64,000 bases of DNA from Ectobacillus sp. JY-23 (GTDB lineage Bacteria > Bacillota > Bacilli > Bacillales > Bacillaceae_G): NCBI RefSeq assembly GCF_023022965.1, contig NZ_CP095462.1, positions 2,170,001 to 2,234,000 of the forward strand. The letters are read 5' to 3'. Both the position numbers and the translations under genes were made by a program. How positions within the stretch are numbered: the stretch's first letter is position 1; each line of letters begins with the position of its first letter. Below are positions 15,936 to 24,874 of the stretch, in pieces. The notes under the pieces are model-generated. The model made no database searches, had not been told where the DNA came from, and was given only the letters and a program-made list of their open reading frames with translations.

Positions 15936-16284
15936 GTGCTTGCTCCTCTTCTAAATAGGTATTGTGCGTACTACATTACTTCAACCAAACTCACACATAT
16001 CCTATTATAAGGAAATATATATTTTTTGGAATATTTTTCTTGAGTAATATATCATAGATTTCAAAGAAAGGAGAATAATGGTTCATAAAGTACATGCAAA
16101 ATAAGAGCTTACGATTGTCGAATGCAGTCGACCTGTAGCGAGAGGAAAAGATTGCATCCCCTTCTGTTGTAGCTTATCATTAGCATGTTTGGTTTTATAT
16201 TTACATTTTTAGATATATAAGTACTTACACTTCATCTACTACACATATCACAGCCAATCATATACATACAAAGGGGGAAACAAT
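15936..16284. other. Intergenic region between divergent subtilase genes
   Basis: Holds both promoters, not resolved. One oddity: AAAGGAG at 16070-16076 is followed by ATG GTT CAT and, after five more codons, TAA, an eight-codon frame with a strong ribosome site. It may be a leader peptide or the scar of a lost gene. The following 80 bases are not AT-rich like the surroundings but hold no open frame. Confidence 0.35.
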
Positions 16285-18420
16285 GTGAAAAAATTAAAAA
16301 GCTTACTAATCAGCGCTGGGTTGCTGTGCACACTGATTCCATTTCAGGCACAAGCAGCGGGCGTGGATGAGCCTGTTAAAAAGGGCAGTACACCGCTTTC
16401 TCCCATCCTGCAAGTACCTGAGAAAAAGCAAGAGAAACAGTCATTCGCCACTGCTTCACAACGAAGCAAAACATCAGCATATAAGGCAAATGAGGTGATT
16501 GTTAAATTTAAATCGGCGGTTCAGGTACAGAATTTAGGCGCACTTGAAAAAACACTTGGTCTTTCCGTAAAGAAGACAAGTAAAGGCAACGCGAAATTAG
16601 CATTGCTGGGATTTACGTCTGGTTTGAAGGCTGAAGAGGTAGCGCGACTTTTACGAGCGACAGGTAAAGTAGAATATGCAGAGCCCAATTATAAGCTCTA
16701 TCCGGCAGCTACTCCGAAAAGCGTCAGCGATACGTATTTTAACTACTTATGGGGACTGAAGAATACGGGGCAATATGTAAACGGCTATTATGGCACGGCA
16801 GGCATGGACATTAAGGCAGAAGCAGCTTGGGAAAAAACAAAAGGAAATGCCTCTGTTGTTGTGGGTGTGATTGACTCCGGAACTGATATTTCCCATCCAG
16901 ATCTTATGAATAACATCTGGGTGAATAAAGGTGAGGTTCCAAGCGACTATATAGATAATGATAAAAATGGCTACGTGGACGATGTAAATGGCTGGAACTT
17001 CTATAATGACAACAACGTCGTATACAACTATTGGCACGGTGACAAGCACGGGACACACGTATCTGGTACGATTGCCGCTTCTTCTAATACAACTGGCGTT
17101 GTCGGCGTCGCACCAAATGTGAAGGTCATGCCGATTAAGTTTTTAGGACCGGACGGCGGCAATACATTTGATGCTGTTGAAGCCATTAACTATGCGAAAA
17201 AAATGGGCGTGAAAATTACAAACAACTCTTGGGGCGGCAGTCAATACAGCTCAGCTCTATATGAAGCCATCCGCGATTCAAACGCGTTGTTCGTAACAGC
17301 TGCAGGTAACGAAGGCTACAGCCTTGATTGGTATTCCCAATATCCGGCCGCCTTTGACCTTGATAACATCGTTTCCGTCGCAGCAATTGATAGCGACGGC
17401 TATCTAGCAGATTTCTCTAACTACAGCACAGCGTACGTGGATTTAGCCGCACCTGGCGATCATATCGCCAGCACACTACCTGAGAATTCGTATGGTTTTA
17501 TGAGCGGTACGTCTATGGCAACACCGCATGTTTCTGGTGTAGCGGCGCTGATGCTGAGTGCGAACACAGCTTATAAAACCGCAGATTTAAAAGCAAAATT
17601 GCTTGCTAGTGTGACAAAGCTATCCACACTAACGAACGCAGTAAAGTCCGGTGGCTTATTAAATGCAAGCGCGGCTGTGTTCATACAAACGGACAACGAG
17701 ATTCCAGGTTTACCTTTTAAAGGAACGAGTGTAACAAACACATTGAGCTCCTCTGATAAAGATGACGTGTACGCCATCGCTTTAAGTCAAGGCGATCGTC
17801 TCAGCGTTTCGATGTCCGGTGCAGCCGGTACAGACTTTGACGTGTATCTATACGGACCCGGTGCGAAAACAGTACAAAGCAGCGATGGTATTGTAGCCTA
17901 TTCGGAAAAGAATAAGACTTCTTCAGAGGGCGTTGTATACACAGCACCAAAGTCCGGCACATACTACATCGATGCCTCCGCCTTCTCAGGCTCTGGGCAG
18001 TATACGTTAAAAATTCAAAAAAGCGCCGGCACTGGAGCAGGAACATATGAAAATAACTTTAGCGCCCTCACCTACATGGGTACATGGAACACCATTTCAT
18101 CATCCAGCGCATCCGGCAGCTCTTACGCTGTTGCCAATACAAAGGGCGCTAAGCTGGAATTTGTCTTTTACGGCACAGGCGTCTCTCTGCGCGGCGTAAA
18201 AGCAAATAACCAAGGAATTGCTAAGGTAACAATAGATGGTGCAAGCAGTGAGGTTAGCCTGCATGCGACGTCGAGTGCATATAAAGCAGAGTATTATAAG
18301 AAAACAGGCCTAAGTAACGGTCGCCATGTATTGACGATTGAGTGGACGGGTAAAGTTGCAAAAGGGGCCCGTAAGTCAGCCTCGAATGTAAATATTGATT
18401 CGATTACGGTTTATAAGTAA
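16285..18420 (+). CDS. Secreted thermitase-like subtilase with C-terminal pre-peptidase domain
   Basis: 711 residues from a GTG preceded by AAGGGGG. The signal peptide (1-24, ending AQA) is followed by a propeptide (about 65-140, from VIVKF to YAEPNYKL), then the S8 domain with VIDSGTD (Asp197), KHGTHVSGT (His255), TAAGNEG and SGTSMATPHVSG (Ser410). A loop rich in Asp/Asn (YIDNDKNGYVDD) looks like a calcium site typical of thermitase-type enzymes. Residues about 475-580 are a bacterial pre-peptidase C-terminal (PPC) beta-sandwich, and about 590-711 a further beta-rich domain, perhaps carbohydrate binding. All active-site residues are present. Divergent from the other subtilase. Confidence 0.92.
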   Translation: MKKLKSLLISAGLLCTLIPFQAQAAGVDEPVKKGSTPLSPILQVPEKKQEKQSFATASQRSKTSAYKANEVIVKFKSAVQVQNLGALEKTLGLSVKKTSKGNAKLALLGFTSGLKAEEVARLLRATGKVEYAEPNYKLYPAATPKSVSDTYFNYLWGLKNTGQYVNGYYGTAGMDIKAEAAWEKTKGNASVVVGVIDSGTDISHPDLMNNIWVNKGEVPSDYIDNDKNGYVDDVNGWNFYNDNNVVYNYWHGDKHGTHVSGTIAASSNTTGVVGVAPNVKVMPIKFLGPDGGNTFDAVEAINYAKKMGVKITNNSWGGSQYSSALYEAIRDSNALFVTAAGNEGYSLDWYSQYPAAFDLDNIVSVAAIDSDGYLADFSNYSTAYVDLAAPGDHIASTLPENSYGFMSGTSMATPHVSGVAALMLSANTAYKTADLKAKLLASVTKLSTLTNAVKSGGLLNASAAVFIQTDNEIPGLPFKGTSVTNTLSSSDKDDVYAIALSQGDRLSVSMSGAAGTDFDVYLYGPGAKTVQSSDGIVAYSEKNKTSSEGVVYTAPKSGTYYIDASAFSGSGQYTLKIQKSAGTGAGTYENNFSALTYMGTWNTISSSSASGSSYAVANTKGAKLEFVFYGTGVSLRGVKANNQGIAKVTIDGASSEVSLHATSSAYKAEYYKKTGLSNGRHVLTIEWTGKVAKGARKSASNVNIDSITVYK

Positions 18421-18421
18421 G

Positions 18422-18447
18422 AAAAGCACGGGCGTCCCGTGCTTTTT
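18422..18447. terminator. Bidirectional terminator between subtilase and wecB
   Basis: AAAAGCACGGG (18422-18432) pairs perfectly with CCCGTGCTTTT (18436-18446), with T and A runs on each side, between convergent genes. Confidence 0.85.
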
Positions 18448-18462
18448 ATCATGCGCATATGT

Positions 18463-19578
18463 TTACTTATTAAAATAGTTAATAATCGCGTCAACGATTC
18501 GTGCAGAAGCATGGCCATCTCCATACGGGTTAGACGCTTTCGCCATTTTTTCGTATGCTTCTTGGTTAGATAGTAATTCATTCGCAAGTGAAAAGATTGT
18601 TTCCTCATCAGTTCCAGCGAGTTTAAGCGTGCCTGCTTCAATACCCTCTGGACGTTCAGTAGTGTCACGCAACACCAATACAGGTACACCAAGAGAAGGC
18701 GCTTCTTCTTGCACACCACCAGAATCTGTTAAAATCAACGTGGCACGTGCCGCAAAGTTGTGGAAATCGATTACATCAAGCGGTTCAATTAAATGAATAC
18801 GCCCATTTTCTCCTAAAATTTCTGCTGCTGTCTCACGCACAACTGGATTCATGTGAACAGGATAAACTACTTGAATATCCGCATGCGCTTCAACAAGTCT
18901 TCTGATAGCACGGAACATATTCCGCATCGGTTCCCCTAAATTTTCACGACGGTGTGCTGTCATTAATACGAGGCGATCGTTACCAACCTGCGTTAAAATA
19001 GGATGCTCATACGTATCTTTTACTGTTGTTTTCAGTGCATCAATAGCTGTGTTTCCAGTTACGTAAATATGTGCTTCCTGTTTATTTTCATTTAATAAAT
19101 TCGCTGAGGATTTTGCTGTTGGTGCAAAATGAAGATCAGCCAATACACCAGTAAGTTGGCGGTTCATTTCTTCAGGATATGGAGAATACTTATCCCATGT
19201 ACGAAGACCCGCTTCTACGTGGCCAATTGGAATTTGGTTATAAAAAGCAGCAAGTCCCGCAATAAAAGTTGTTGTTGTATCACCGTGAACCAATACAATA
19301 TCTGGTTTTGCTTCCTTCATGACTCGATCAAGACCTTCTAAACCTCTTGTTGTTACATCAAGCAATGTTTGACGGTCTTTCATAATATTTAAGTCATAAT
19401 CAGGTGTAACACCAAAAACCTCCAGAACTTGATCCAACATTTGTCGGTGCTGTGCGGTTACTGTCACGATAGATTCAATTTGCTCTGTATGTTTTTCTAG
19501 CTCTAAAACGAGCGGAGCCATTTTAATAGCTTCGGGCCTTGTACCAAATATAGTCATTACCTTTATTTTCCTGTTCAT
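18463..19578 (-). CDS. wecB: UDP-N-acetylglucosamine 2-epimerase (non-hydrolysing)
   Basis: 371 residues from the ATG at 19578, which AGAGGTGAAG precedes; the longer frame to 19659 lacks a ribosome site and does not resemble the family. It converts UDP-GlcNAc to UDP-ManNAc. Motifs include FGTRPEAIKMAPL at the start, the HGDTTTTF region, GHVEAGLRT, TAHRREN, and TDSGGVQEEAPSLG with the UDP-binding residues. With the dehydrogenase at 24875-26152 it gives UDP-ManNAcA for the polysaccharide cluster. Bacilli often carry a second mnaA gene for teichoic acid linkage units, so the assignment to this polymer is by proximity. Confidence 0.93.
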   Translation of the reverse strand: MNRKIKVMTIFGTRPEAIKMAPLVLELEKHTEQIESIVTVTAQHRQMLDQVLEVFGVTPDYDLNIMKDRQTLLDVTTRGLEGLDRVMKEAKPDIVLVHGDTTTTFIAGLAAFYNQIPIGHVEAGLRTWDKYSPYPEEMNRQLTGVLADLHFAPTAKSSANLLNENKQEAHIYVTGNTAIDALKTTVKDTYEHPILTQVGNDRLVLMTAHRRENLGEPMRNMFRAIRRLVEAHADIQVVYPVHMNPVVRETAAEILGENGRIHLIEPLDVIDFHNFAARATLILTDSGGVQEEAPSLGVPVLVLRDTTERPEGIEAGTLKLAGTDEETIFSLANELLSNQEAYEKMAKASNPYGDGHASARIVDAIINYFNK

Positions 19579-19793
19579 ATGTACATCTTCACCTCTGCGA
19601 AATAATATGACCCTATCATACAATAAAATAACAGTATCGTGCAAAAGCATTGGTGTCATTTTGAACTTAATGTTAAACTATTACGTACGATGTTAGGCCC
19701 TCTATTTTATAGTGACAAACATTGTAGAGGCTATTCATCTTTTCCTGTAGCACTTATGCAGCTACAAGACTTATATAATTTAGAAGGTGTAGT

Positions 19794-21185
19794 ATGAAAA
19801 AAATACATAAAAAGTTATTGATATCTATACTTATTTCTTGCTTGCTTGTAACTCTTTTTATTGTGTTAAGAAGCTTCTGGTATAAACCAGCAGTTTCTAT
19901 TACGAAGCGCCCTGCTCCTGTCGCAGTACCAGCCACACCTATGGTGCATACACCAGAACAATTTGGCGCAAACGGATTTGATACTAAACCTGATACCACG
20001 GCGCTACAAAAAGCGCTAAACGCTGGGGGAATTGTTCAGCTACAAAATCATGCTACCTATATTATTGATCGGCCACTTGTAAGCAAGCAATCTATTGTAA
20101 TTGAAACGAAAGACTATACACAAGCACCTGCAACTATTTTGCAGCAAAGTGAAGAGACTGCGTTTATTTTTGAAAACAAACCAATCGCTTCTACAACAGT
20201 TGCAAAGAATGTGGCTTATAATAAACCGTATGTAGTAGTAAAGGACGCAACAGGCATGAAAGAGGGAGATTTACTGCATTTGCGCTCCACAAAGCTATGG
20301 TATTGGGATAATCGAGGTTACTTAACAAAAGGTGAGCTTCATAAGATTACAAAGATAGAAGGTAATATTATTTATTTAGATCGCACCACACAAGAACGTT
20401 ACAAAGTTGATCTAACAGAAACTGTCACTGCTACGGCTTATCCAAACTCAAAATTACAAATTCGAAACGTTTCATTTGCCCATCCTAACCCATATAACAC
20501 GGTCATGATGAAAGTAAGTTATACGAGTAATGCTCACTTTGATAAATTATCCATTAAAAATTCACAACGTGTGGGACTATTGTTAAATGCAACATTCCAA
20601 AGTGTGGTCAGTCAAGCCAATGTGAATTTAGGAACCACTAAGGACATTACATCTGGTTATGGTATTCAAGACTACGGCGGCTCGGAAACTCTCATTACAG
20701 ATAGTACCTTTATGAGAGTGCGTCGCGGCGTTGATTTCTCTGGAGACACACCTTCGCGATATGGTACAGTCAGACATTCGAAAGCTTACGGCTATAAAGA
20801 TGGTGTTCTTGCTAGTGGAAATAGTGGCTTTGGTACACATTCTACCGCTGAGCACATCACATTTGAAAACAACTATGTGGAAAACTTTAGCTATGGATTT
20901 GTCACAAGAGGAACGTATATTACCATAAAAAATAACATTCATACCGGCTTTAGCAGAAGTTTTGTCGCCACTTCCTATGGTAACCATGTCAATTTATTGA
21001 ATAATACTTATAAGAGTAGATACAATAGCTCCTTAGAAAATTTTGTAGTACTTTTGGATAGTTATCGCGGCGATATGATTGCTTCAGGAAATACGGTAGA
21101 GAATATAAAAGGTCCTTTTATAAAAGGGAATGCTGCGCAATTAGATAAAACAACTATAACTGACAATAATATTAAAACAAGATAA
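19794..21185 (+). CDS. Membrane-anchored right-handed beta-helix protein (pectate lyase-like)
   Basis: 463 residues. An N-terminal uncleaved-type hydrophobic anchor (about 7-28) leads to an extracytoplasmic part that opens with FGANGFDTKPDTTALQKAL, the classic start of pectate lyase 3 / GH28-like beta-helices, followed by many short strand repeats rich in N, G, T (for example ITFENNYVENFSYGF, ITIKNNIHTGFS). Such proteins bind, cleave or epimerise acidic polysaccharides. No specific catalytic set can be assigned. It is the only plus-strand gene inside the polysaccharide region, which suggests separate control. Substrate is likely the polymer made by the neighbouring genes (inference). Confidence 0.7.
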   Translation: MKKIHKKLLISILISCLLVTLFIVLRSFWYKPAVSITKRPAPVAVPATPMVHTPEQFGANGFDTKPDTTALQKALNAGGIVQLQNHATYIIDRPLVSKQSIVIETKDYTQAPATILQQSEETAFIFENKPIASTTVAKNVAYNKPYVVVKDATGMKEGDLLHLRSTKLWYWDNRGYLTKGELHKITKIEGNIIYLDRTTQERYKVDLTETVTATAYPNSKLQIRNVSFAHPNPYNTVMMKVSYTSNAHFDKLSIKNSQRVGLLLNATFQSVVSQANVNLGTTKDITSGYGIQDYGGSETLITDSTFMRVRRGVDFSGDTPSRYGTVRHSKAYGYKDGVLASGNSGFGTHSTAEHITFENNYVENFSYGFVTRGTYITIKNNIHTGFSRSFVATSYGNHVNLLNNTYKSRYNSSLENFVVLLDSYRGDMIASGNTVENIKGPFIKGNAAQLDKTTITDNNIKTR

Positions 21186-21189
21186 AAAT

Positions 21190-21238
21190 AACTTCCCCCT
21201 CAAACATATAGAAATTATGTTGTAAGGCGGAAGTTTTC
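21190..21238 (+). terminator. Terminator after the beta-helix gene
   Basis: AACTTCC-CCCT and AGGCGGAAGTT pair with a 24-base interior holding a weaker helix, followed by TTTTCTATTCC. Confidence 0.55.
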
Positions 21239-21286
21239 TATTCCTTAATTCTTATATATCCTACAAAAAGAGAGCATAGCGCCCTC

Positions 21287-22912
21287 TTACTTTTGTGTCA
21301 ATGATACACGAACTGTATCTTTTGTTTGAACTGTTTCTGTTATAGTAACATAGTATCGTTCTGTTTCAAATAGAATGTGATTTACCCCATTGTTCTTTAC
21401 AATCGGTTGTTCTAGTAACGAAGCAGCCTGTGATATAGAAAGCTGTAAAGCAGGTAATGTAATGTTATATACTCGATCCTTCCAAAGGATAAAAGACACA
21501 AGGTTTGAGCCTACAACAATTTTTTCTCCGGACACTTTAGACTGTTTTAGTTGTACAGGATATGTTGCCTTTAACTGTTCCTCTGTTTTTTCAAAGTACT
21601 TTGCAAGGCTAAGTAAAGTTACCTTATAATCCTCTTGCATCGTCTTATTGAAAATATTCAGTGTCGTATCAGGTAAAGCTTTTCGATCAGTTGCATATCC
21701 AGTAAGCCATTGTACACTCATCCAACCAAGTGTGCTGTCCTTCAACTTCAGCTGTTTCCAAACGATATTCTGCTCCGCATCCCTTTTCTCTTGTATCACT
21801 TCATATACTTCTCCGACATCTGTGGTCATGACTGGAGAGCTCATTTTATTGGGCTCTTTTCGTATCATCACATCTGTTCCGTTTACAACATGCATATTCT
21901 TAACAGCTATTCTCTTCTGTACAACAGGAGGTTGCTCCTCTGTCTTGTGTTGTACAGGTTGTTTCACTACCGATGCGGGCCTTTCCTGTACCTTGCTCTT
22001 ATTATGCTTATAAGCATATGTAGCTCCAGCACCTCCAAGGGCTGCTATTGCTGCCAATGTAAGAAAGGGAAGTTTTCTTCGTTTCCGTTTTTTTCGCTCA
22101 GGAATTGGTGTATTCTGCAATAAGCCATGTTGGAACTCTTTAATTTGAGATTCTCTTAATTGCCTTCTTTCTTCCATAGTCATTTTGTTGAAATCCCTTA
22201 GGAAGTCCATATAATGATCTACTACTTCGGAAGCATCTCCGTATTCGCGAATAGTTCCATAGTGCAACCAAATTGCTTTTGTACAAAAACTTTTCACCTG
22301 TGCCAGAGAATGACTAATAAAAAAGATTGTTTTGCCATTCTCCTTAAATTCATTCATTTTGTTCAAACATTTATCTGTAAATGTTTGATCTCCAACAGAT
22401 AGCGCTTCATCAATTACAAAGATATCTGGATCGATATGAATGGAGATGGCAAATCCAAGACGTGATTTCATGCCTGAAGAATATGTTTTTACAGGCTGAT
22501 AAATAAATTTTCCAATATCTGCAAAATCCATTACCTTAGGAGTAATTTCTTTGATCTTCTCTTTTGATAACCCCAGCATTAATCCTTTAATTTCTATATT
22601 CTCTATCCCTGTAAGCTGTGGGTTCAATCCAGAACCAATAGCAATGAGCGCAGCTGTACCTTTTGTAAAGATTTGTCCTTCATTTGGCATAGTCACACCT
22701 GCAATCAAATTGGAAAGTGTACTTTTCCCCGAACCATTTAGGCCGATAATTCCCACTACTTCACCTTCAGGAACCTCAAAAGAAATGTCATTTAAAGCAT
22801 AATGATACTCGCCTTGCTCTTTACTTGAAAATAAATCAAGAATTTTTTCAGAAGGTTTGTTATACATTTTATAACGCTTCGTTACGTGTTTAAATTTCAC
22901 TTTATATGCCAT
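21287..22912 (-). CDS. tagH: Teichoic acid/polysaccharide export ATPase TagH with SH3-type extracytoplasmic domain
   Basis: 541 residues from the ATG at 22912, which has AAAGGTGAG seven bases before it; the GTG at 22924 lies in that ribosome site. Residues 1-245 are an ABC ATPase (Walker A GLNGSGKST, signature YSSGMKSRL, Walker B IFVIDEALSVGDQ) of the polysaccharide-export type. A basic linker (ERKKRKRRK) leads to one membrane span (about 288-305), and the rest lies outside, with an SH3-like module (MHVVNGTDVMIRKEPNK ... LGWMSVQWL) and a further domain. This is the architecture of Bacillus TagH. It pairs with TagG just downstream in the sequence and upstream in transcription. Confidence 0.92.
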   Translation of the reverse strand: MAYKVKFKHVTKRYKMYNKPSEKILDLFSSKEQGEYHYALNDISFEVPEGEVVGIIGLNGSGKSTLSNLIAGVTMPNEGQIFTKGTAALIAIGSGLNPQLTGIENIEIKGLMLGLSKEKIKEITPKVMDFADIGKFIYQPVKTYSSGMKSRLGFAISIHIDPDIFVIDEALSVGDQTFTDKCLNKMNEFKENGKTIFFISHSLAQVKSFCTKAIWLHYGTIREYGDASEVVDHYMDFLRDFNKMTMEERRQLRESQIKEFQHGLLQNTPIPERKKRKRRKLPFLTLAAIAALGGAGATYAYKHNKSKVQERPASVVKQPVQHKTEEQPPVVQKRIAVKNMHVVNGTDVMIRKEPNKMSSPVMTTDVGEVYEVIQEKRDAEQNIVWKQLKLKDSTLGWMSVQWLTGYATDRKALPDTTLNIFNKTMQEDYKVTLLSLAKYFEKTEEQLKATYPVQLKQSKVSGEKIVVGSNLVSFILWKDRVYNITLPALQLSISQAASLLEQPIVKNNGVNHILFETERYYVTITETVQTKDTVRVSLTQK

Positions 22913-22927
22913 GTGGTTACTCACCTT

Positions 22928-23734
22928 TTATAAGTAATCAACAAATTGTTTTCGGAACTTAATGTGCATCGTAGCACCAATCACAAACAATACAATTGTA
23001 ATTGTCCAAAAATACAATGTGTATCCAGAAAATAAGACGCTCATATCTCCATATACAAGAGATGAACGATACACTTCAATGATATAGTAAAACGGATTCA
23101 ATTTAATTATCATTAAAAAGAATTCCGGCATATTTTCTTTTGGTTCCCACAATACAGGGGTTACGAAAAATAACATCCGCATGAAGGATTGAACTAACAT
23201 ATGAACATCCCGTAGCACTGTTGAAAAGGTGGATGTTACAAATGCCAAACACACCAAAAATACAGTTAATGAGCCCACACCGTAAATTAAACCGAATATA
23301 TTTATATCACTAAAGCCCTGACTAAGTATTACGATTCCTAACAGAACAATTAATAATAAACCATGTGTGTATAACTGAGCAGACACTACGTATGTTGGAA
23401 TGATACTTAAAGGAAAATTCATTTTTGCAACTGTATTTAATCGGCTATAGATTGAGCTTGAGCCTTGTCCGGTTGCAGCGCTAATAAAAAACCATGGAAT
23501 CAATCCACAAATCATCCAAACAAAATATGGAATTCCCTGTACTGGCTGCCCGCCACGAATCCCAAGACCAAATACTAGCCAATATAAGGACACTTGTATT
23601 AAAGGATTTAAAAAAATCCATAACGACCCTAATGCATTACTTGCATATGCTTGCTTTAACTCGTAAGCAGATAATCTCCTAATTAAATATAAGTTTTGAA
23701 ACTGCTCTTGAAGTACTGTTTTAATAGCATTCAT
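22928..23734 (-). CDS. tagG: Polysaccharide/teichoic acid ABC export permease TagG
   Basis: 268 residues with six spans of the ABC-2 polysaccharide exporter family; the N-terminal amphipathic part (YLIRRLSAYELKQAYASNALG) and the GLIPWFFI and VTPVLWEP blocks are typical. With TagH it flips an undecaprenyl-diphosphate-linked polymer to the outside. An ABC exporter of this kind implies that chains are completed in the cytoplasm. The stop is 15 bases before the tagH start. Its own start overlaps a possible small gene by four bases (ATGA). Confidence 0.92.
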   Translation of the reverse strand: MNAIKTVLQEQFQNLYLIRRLSAYELKQAYASNALGSLWIFLNPLIQVSLYWLVFGLGIRGGQPVQGIPYFVWMICGLIPWFFISAATGQGSSSIYSRLNTVAKMNFPLSIIPTYVVSAQLYTHGLLLIVLLGIVILSQGFSDINIFGLIYGVGSLTVFLVCLAFVTSTFSTVLRDVHMLVQSFMRMLFFVTPVLWEPKENMPEFFLMIIKLNPFYYIIEVYRSSLVYGDMSVLFSGYTLYFWTITIVLFVIGATMHIKFRKQFVDYL

Positions 23735-23853
23735 ACCCTACCCACATATTCCTTCTGAAATTCATATGATTTTCTTAATTTCACATGCAACTCACGACCG
23801 TTGCATACGATTGAGCCTGCCATTTGAGCAAACTTCATATTGGCTATATCCAT
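23731..23853 (-). CDS. Possible 40-residue protein coupled to tagG
   Basis: An ATG at 23853 follows AGGAGAG at nine bases and opens a 40-codon frame (MDIANMKFAQMAGSIV...YVGRV) whose TGA overlaps the tagG ATG. The composition is protein-like, with no membrane span. It could be a real small gene, a coupling leader for tagG, or the end of a gene damaged upstream, since the frame is open to 23988 over the DUF6270 gene end. No family recognised. Confidence 0.3.
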   Translation of the reverse strand: MDIANMKFAQMAGSIVCNGRELHVKLRKSYEFQKEYVGRV

Positions 23854-23890
23854 ACTGCCATTCTCTCCTATCCGAAACATAACAGTGTTC

Positions 23891-24778
23891 TTACTGACAC
23901 AATTTTTCAAAGGTAGTAATAAACTCACGGTAATACACATCCTCATAATGAAACGGAGATAGTCCCCACATATGTGATTCTGAGGCAAGGTATTTTTCCG
24001 AAGGTTTAATTACTACGATACCAGGTATGAGTTGCTGTAATTGCTGATAAAATCCCTGTAATATACGATTATTCTTCTCATTATCACTTAAGATATCCGC
24101 ATCAAATGAACGAACCTCTCCGTCTTTTGTAACATATTTATCTTTGTAATATGCTTCATGGAGAACAAGCTGAGAAGGTTCATATAGTGTTACGATCTTA
24201 TCTGCAAATCTTTGCACAGCATCATTCCAAAGCTCATCCCTTTCTTCAACAGAGAAGCGGGCATGTTTACGAATATTTTGAGACAATTTACTGTTGATAA
24301 ATTCACGTGACCTGGTAACGAATGCATTGCCAGATTGAATCACATCAAATCGTTCATCAATAAAATCAATAATAAGGTATTCCGGTTTTCTTAAAGCAAT
24401 TTGTTTGAAGAAGGTTTTGTTGCAATCACTTAATACCATTCGCTTCTGAAAGGCACTTGTTAATGCTATATCTGTTTCTTTTACTTTTAAAGAAGGCGAC
24501 ATTAAGCTAACCAAAGATGTTCTTGCCTGATAATAATTGATTGTAAATTGCTTTTTTTCGTCAAAGTTGAATACATCTCGTGTCACACAACTGCCTAATA
24601 TGCCAATTGGTACAACCTTACTCTCAGGTTGCACCTCTTCCTTAGTAGCTTTCTCTTCTATAGCCATACTTTCCGTATTACCTTGCAAAGAGCCATCAGG
24701 TATTTGTTGTTCTTGATCCGCCCGAACAAACATCCCCATCAATCGTGCAAACCAGCTCTCTTTTCTCTTTTCCAACAC
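23891..24778 (-). CDS. DUF6270-type protein of the polysaccharide cluster
   Basis: About 295 residues, starting at GTG 24778 or TTG 24775; a run AAAGGGGGGG sits two to five bases before. After a variable N-terminal part (a low-complexity Gln/Glu region to about residue 60), PIGILGSCVTRDVFN begins a domain I recall as DUF6270, found in capsule and wall polysaccharide loci. GSC followed by distant SPFHYED-like residues resembles an SGNH/GDSL hydrolase layout (nucleophile near the first strand, Asp/His near the end), which would suit an O-acyl esterase or transferase, but this is inference. No signal peptide, so cytoplasmic. Confidence 0.6.
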   Translation of the reverse strand: MLEKRKESWFARLMGMFVRADQEQQIPDGSLQGNTESMAIEEKATKEEVQPESKVVPIGILGSCVTRDVFNFDEKKQFTINYYQARTSLVSLMSPSLKVKETDIALTSAFQKRMVLSDCNKTFFKQIALRKPEYLIIDFIDERFDVIQSGNAFVTRSREFINSKLSQNIRKHARFSVEERDELWNDAVQRFADKIVTLYEPSQLVLHEAYYKDKYVTKDGEVRSFDADILSDNEKNNRILQGFYQQLQQLIPGIVVIKPSEKYLASESHMWGLSPFHYEDVYYREFITTFEKLCQ

Positions 24779-24823
24779 AACCCCCCCTTTACCACGAGCG
24801 AACGGATAAGTCTTTGAAAGTAG

Positions 24824-24866
24824 TAAGACTGTTTTCGTTGCTGAACTCACAACGAAAACAGTCTTA
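24824..24866 (-). terminator. Strong hairpin after the UDP-ManNAc dehydrogenase gene
   Basis: A perfect 17-bp inverted repeat (24824-24840 with 24850-24866, centre CTGAACTCA) just past the wecC stop. It lacks a long T run, so it may be an mRNA-stabilising or partial terminator element rather than a full stop. Confidence 0.6.
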
Positions 24867-24874
24867 TATCATCA

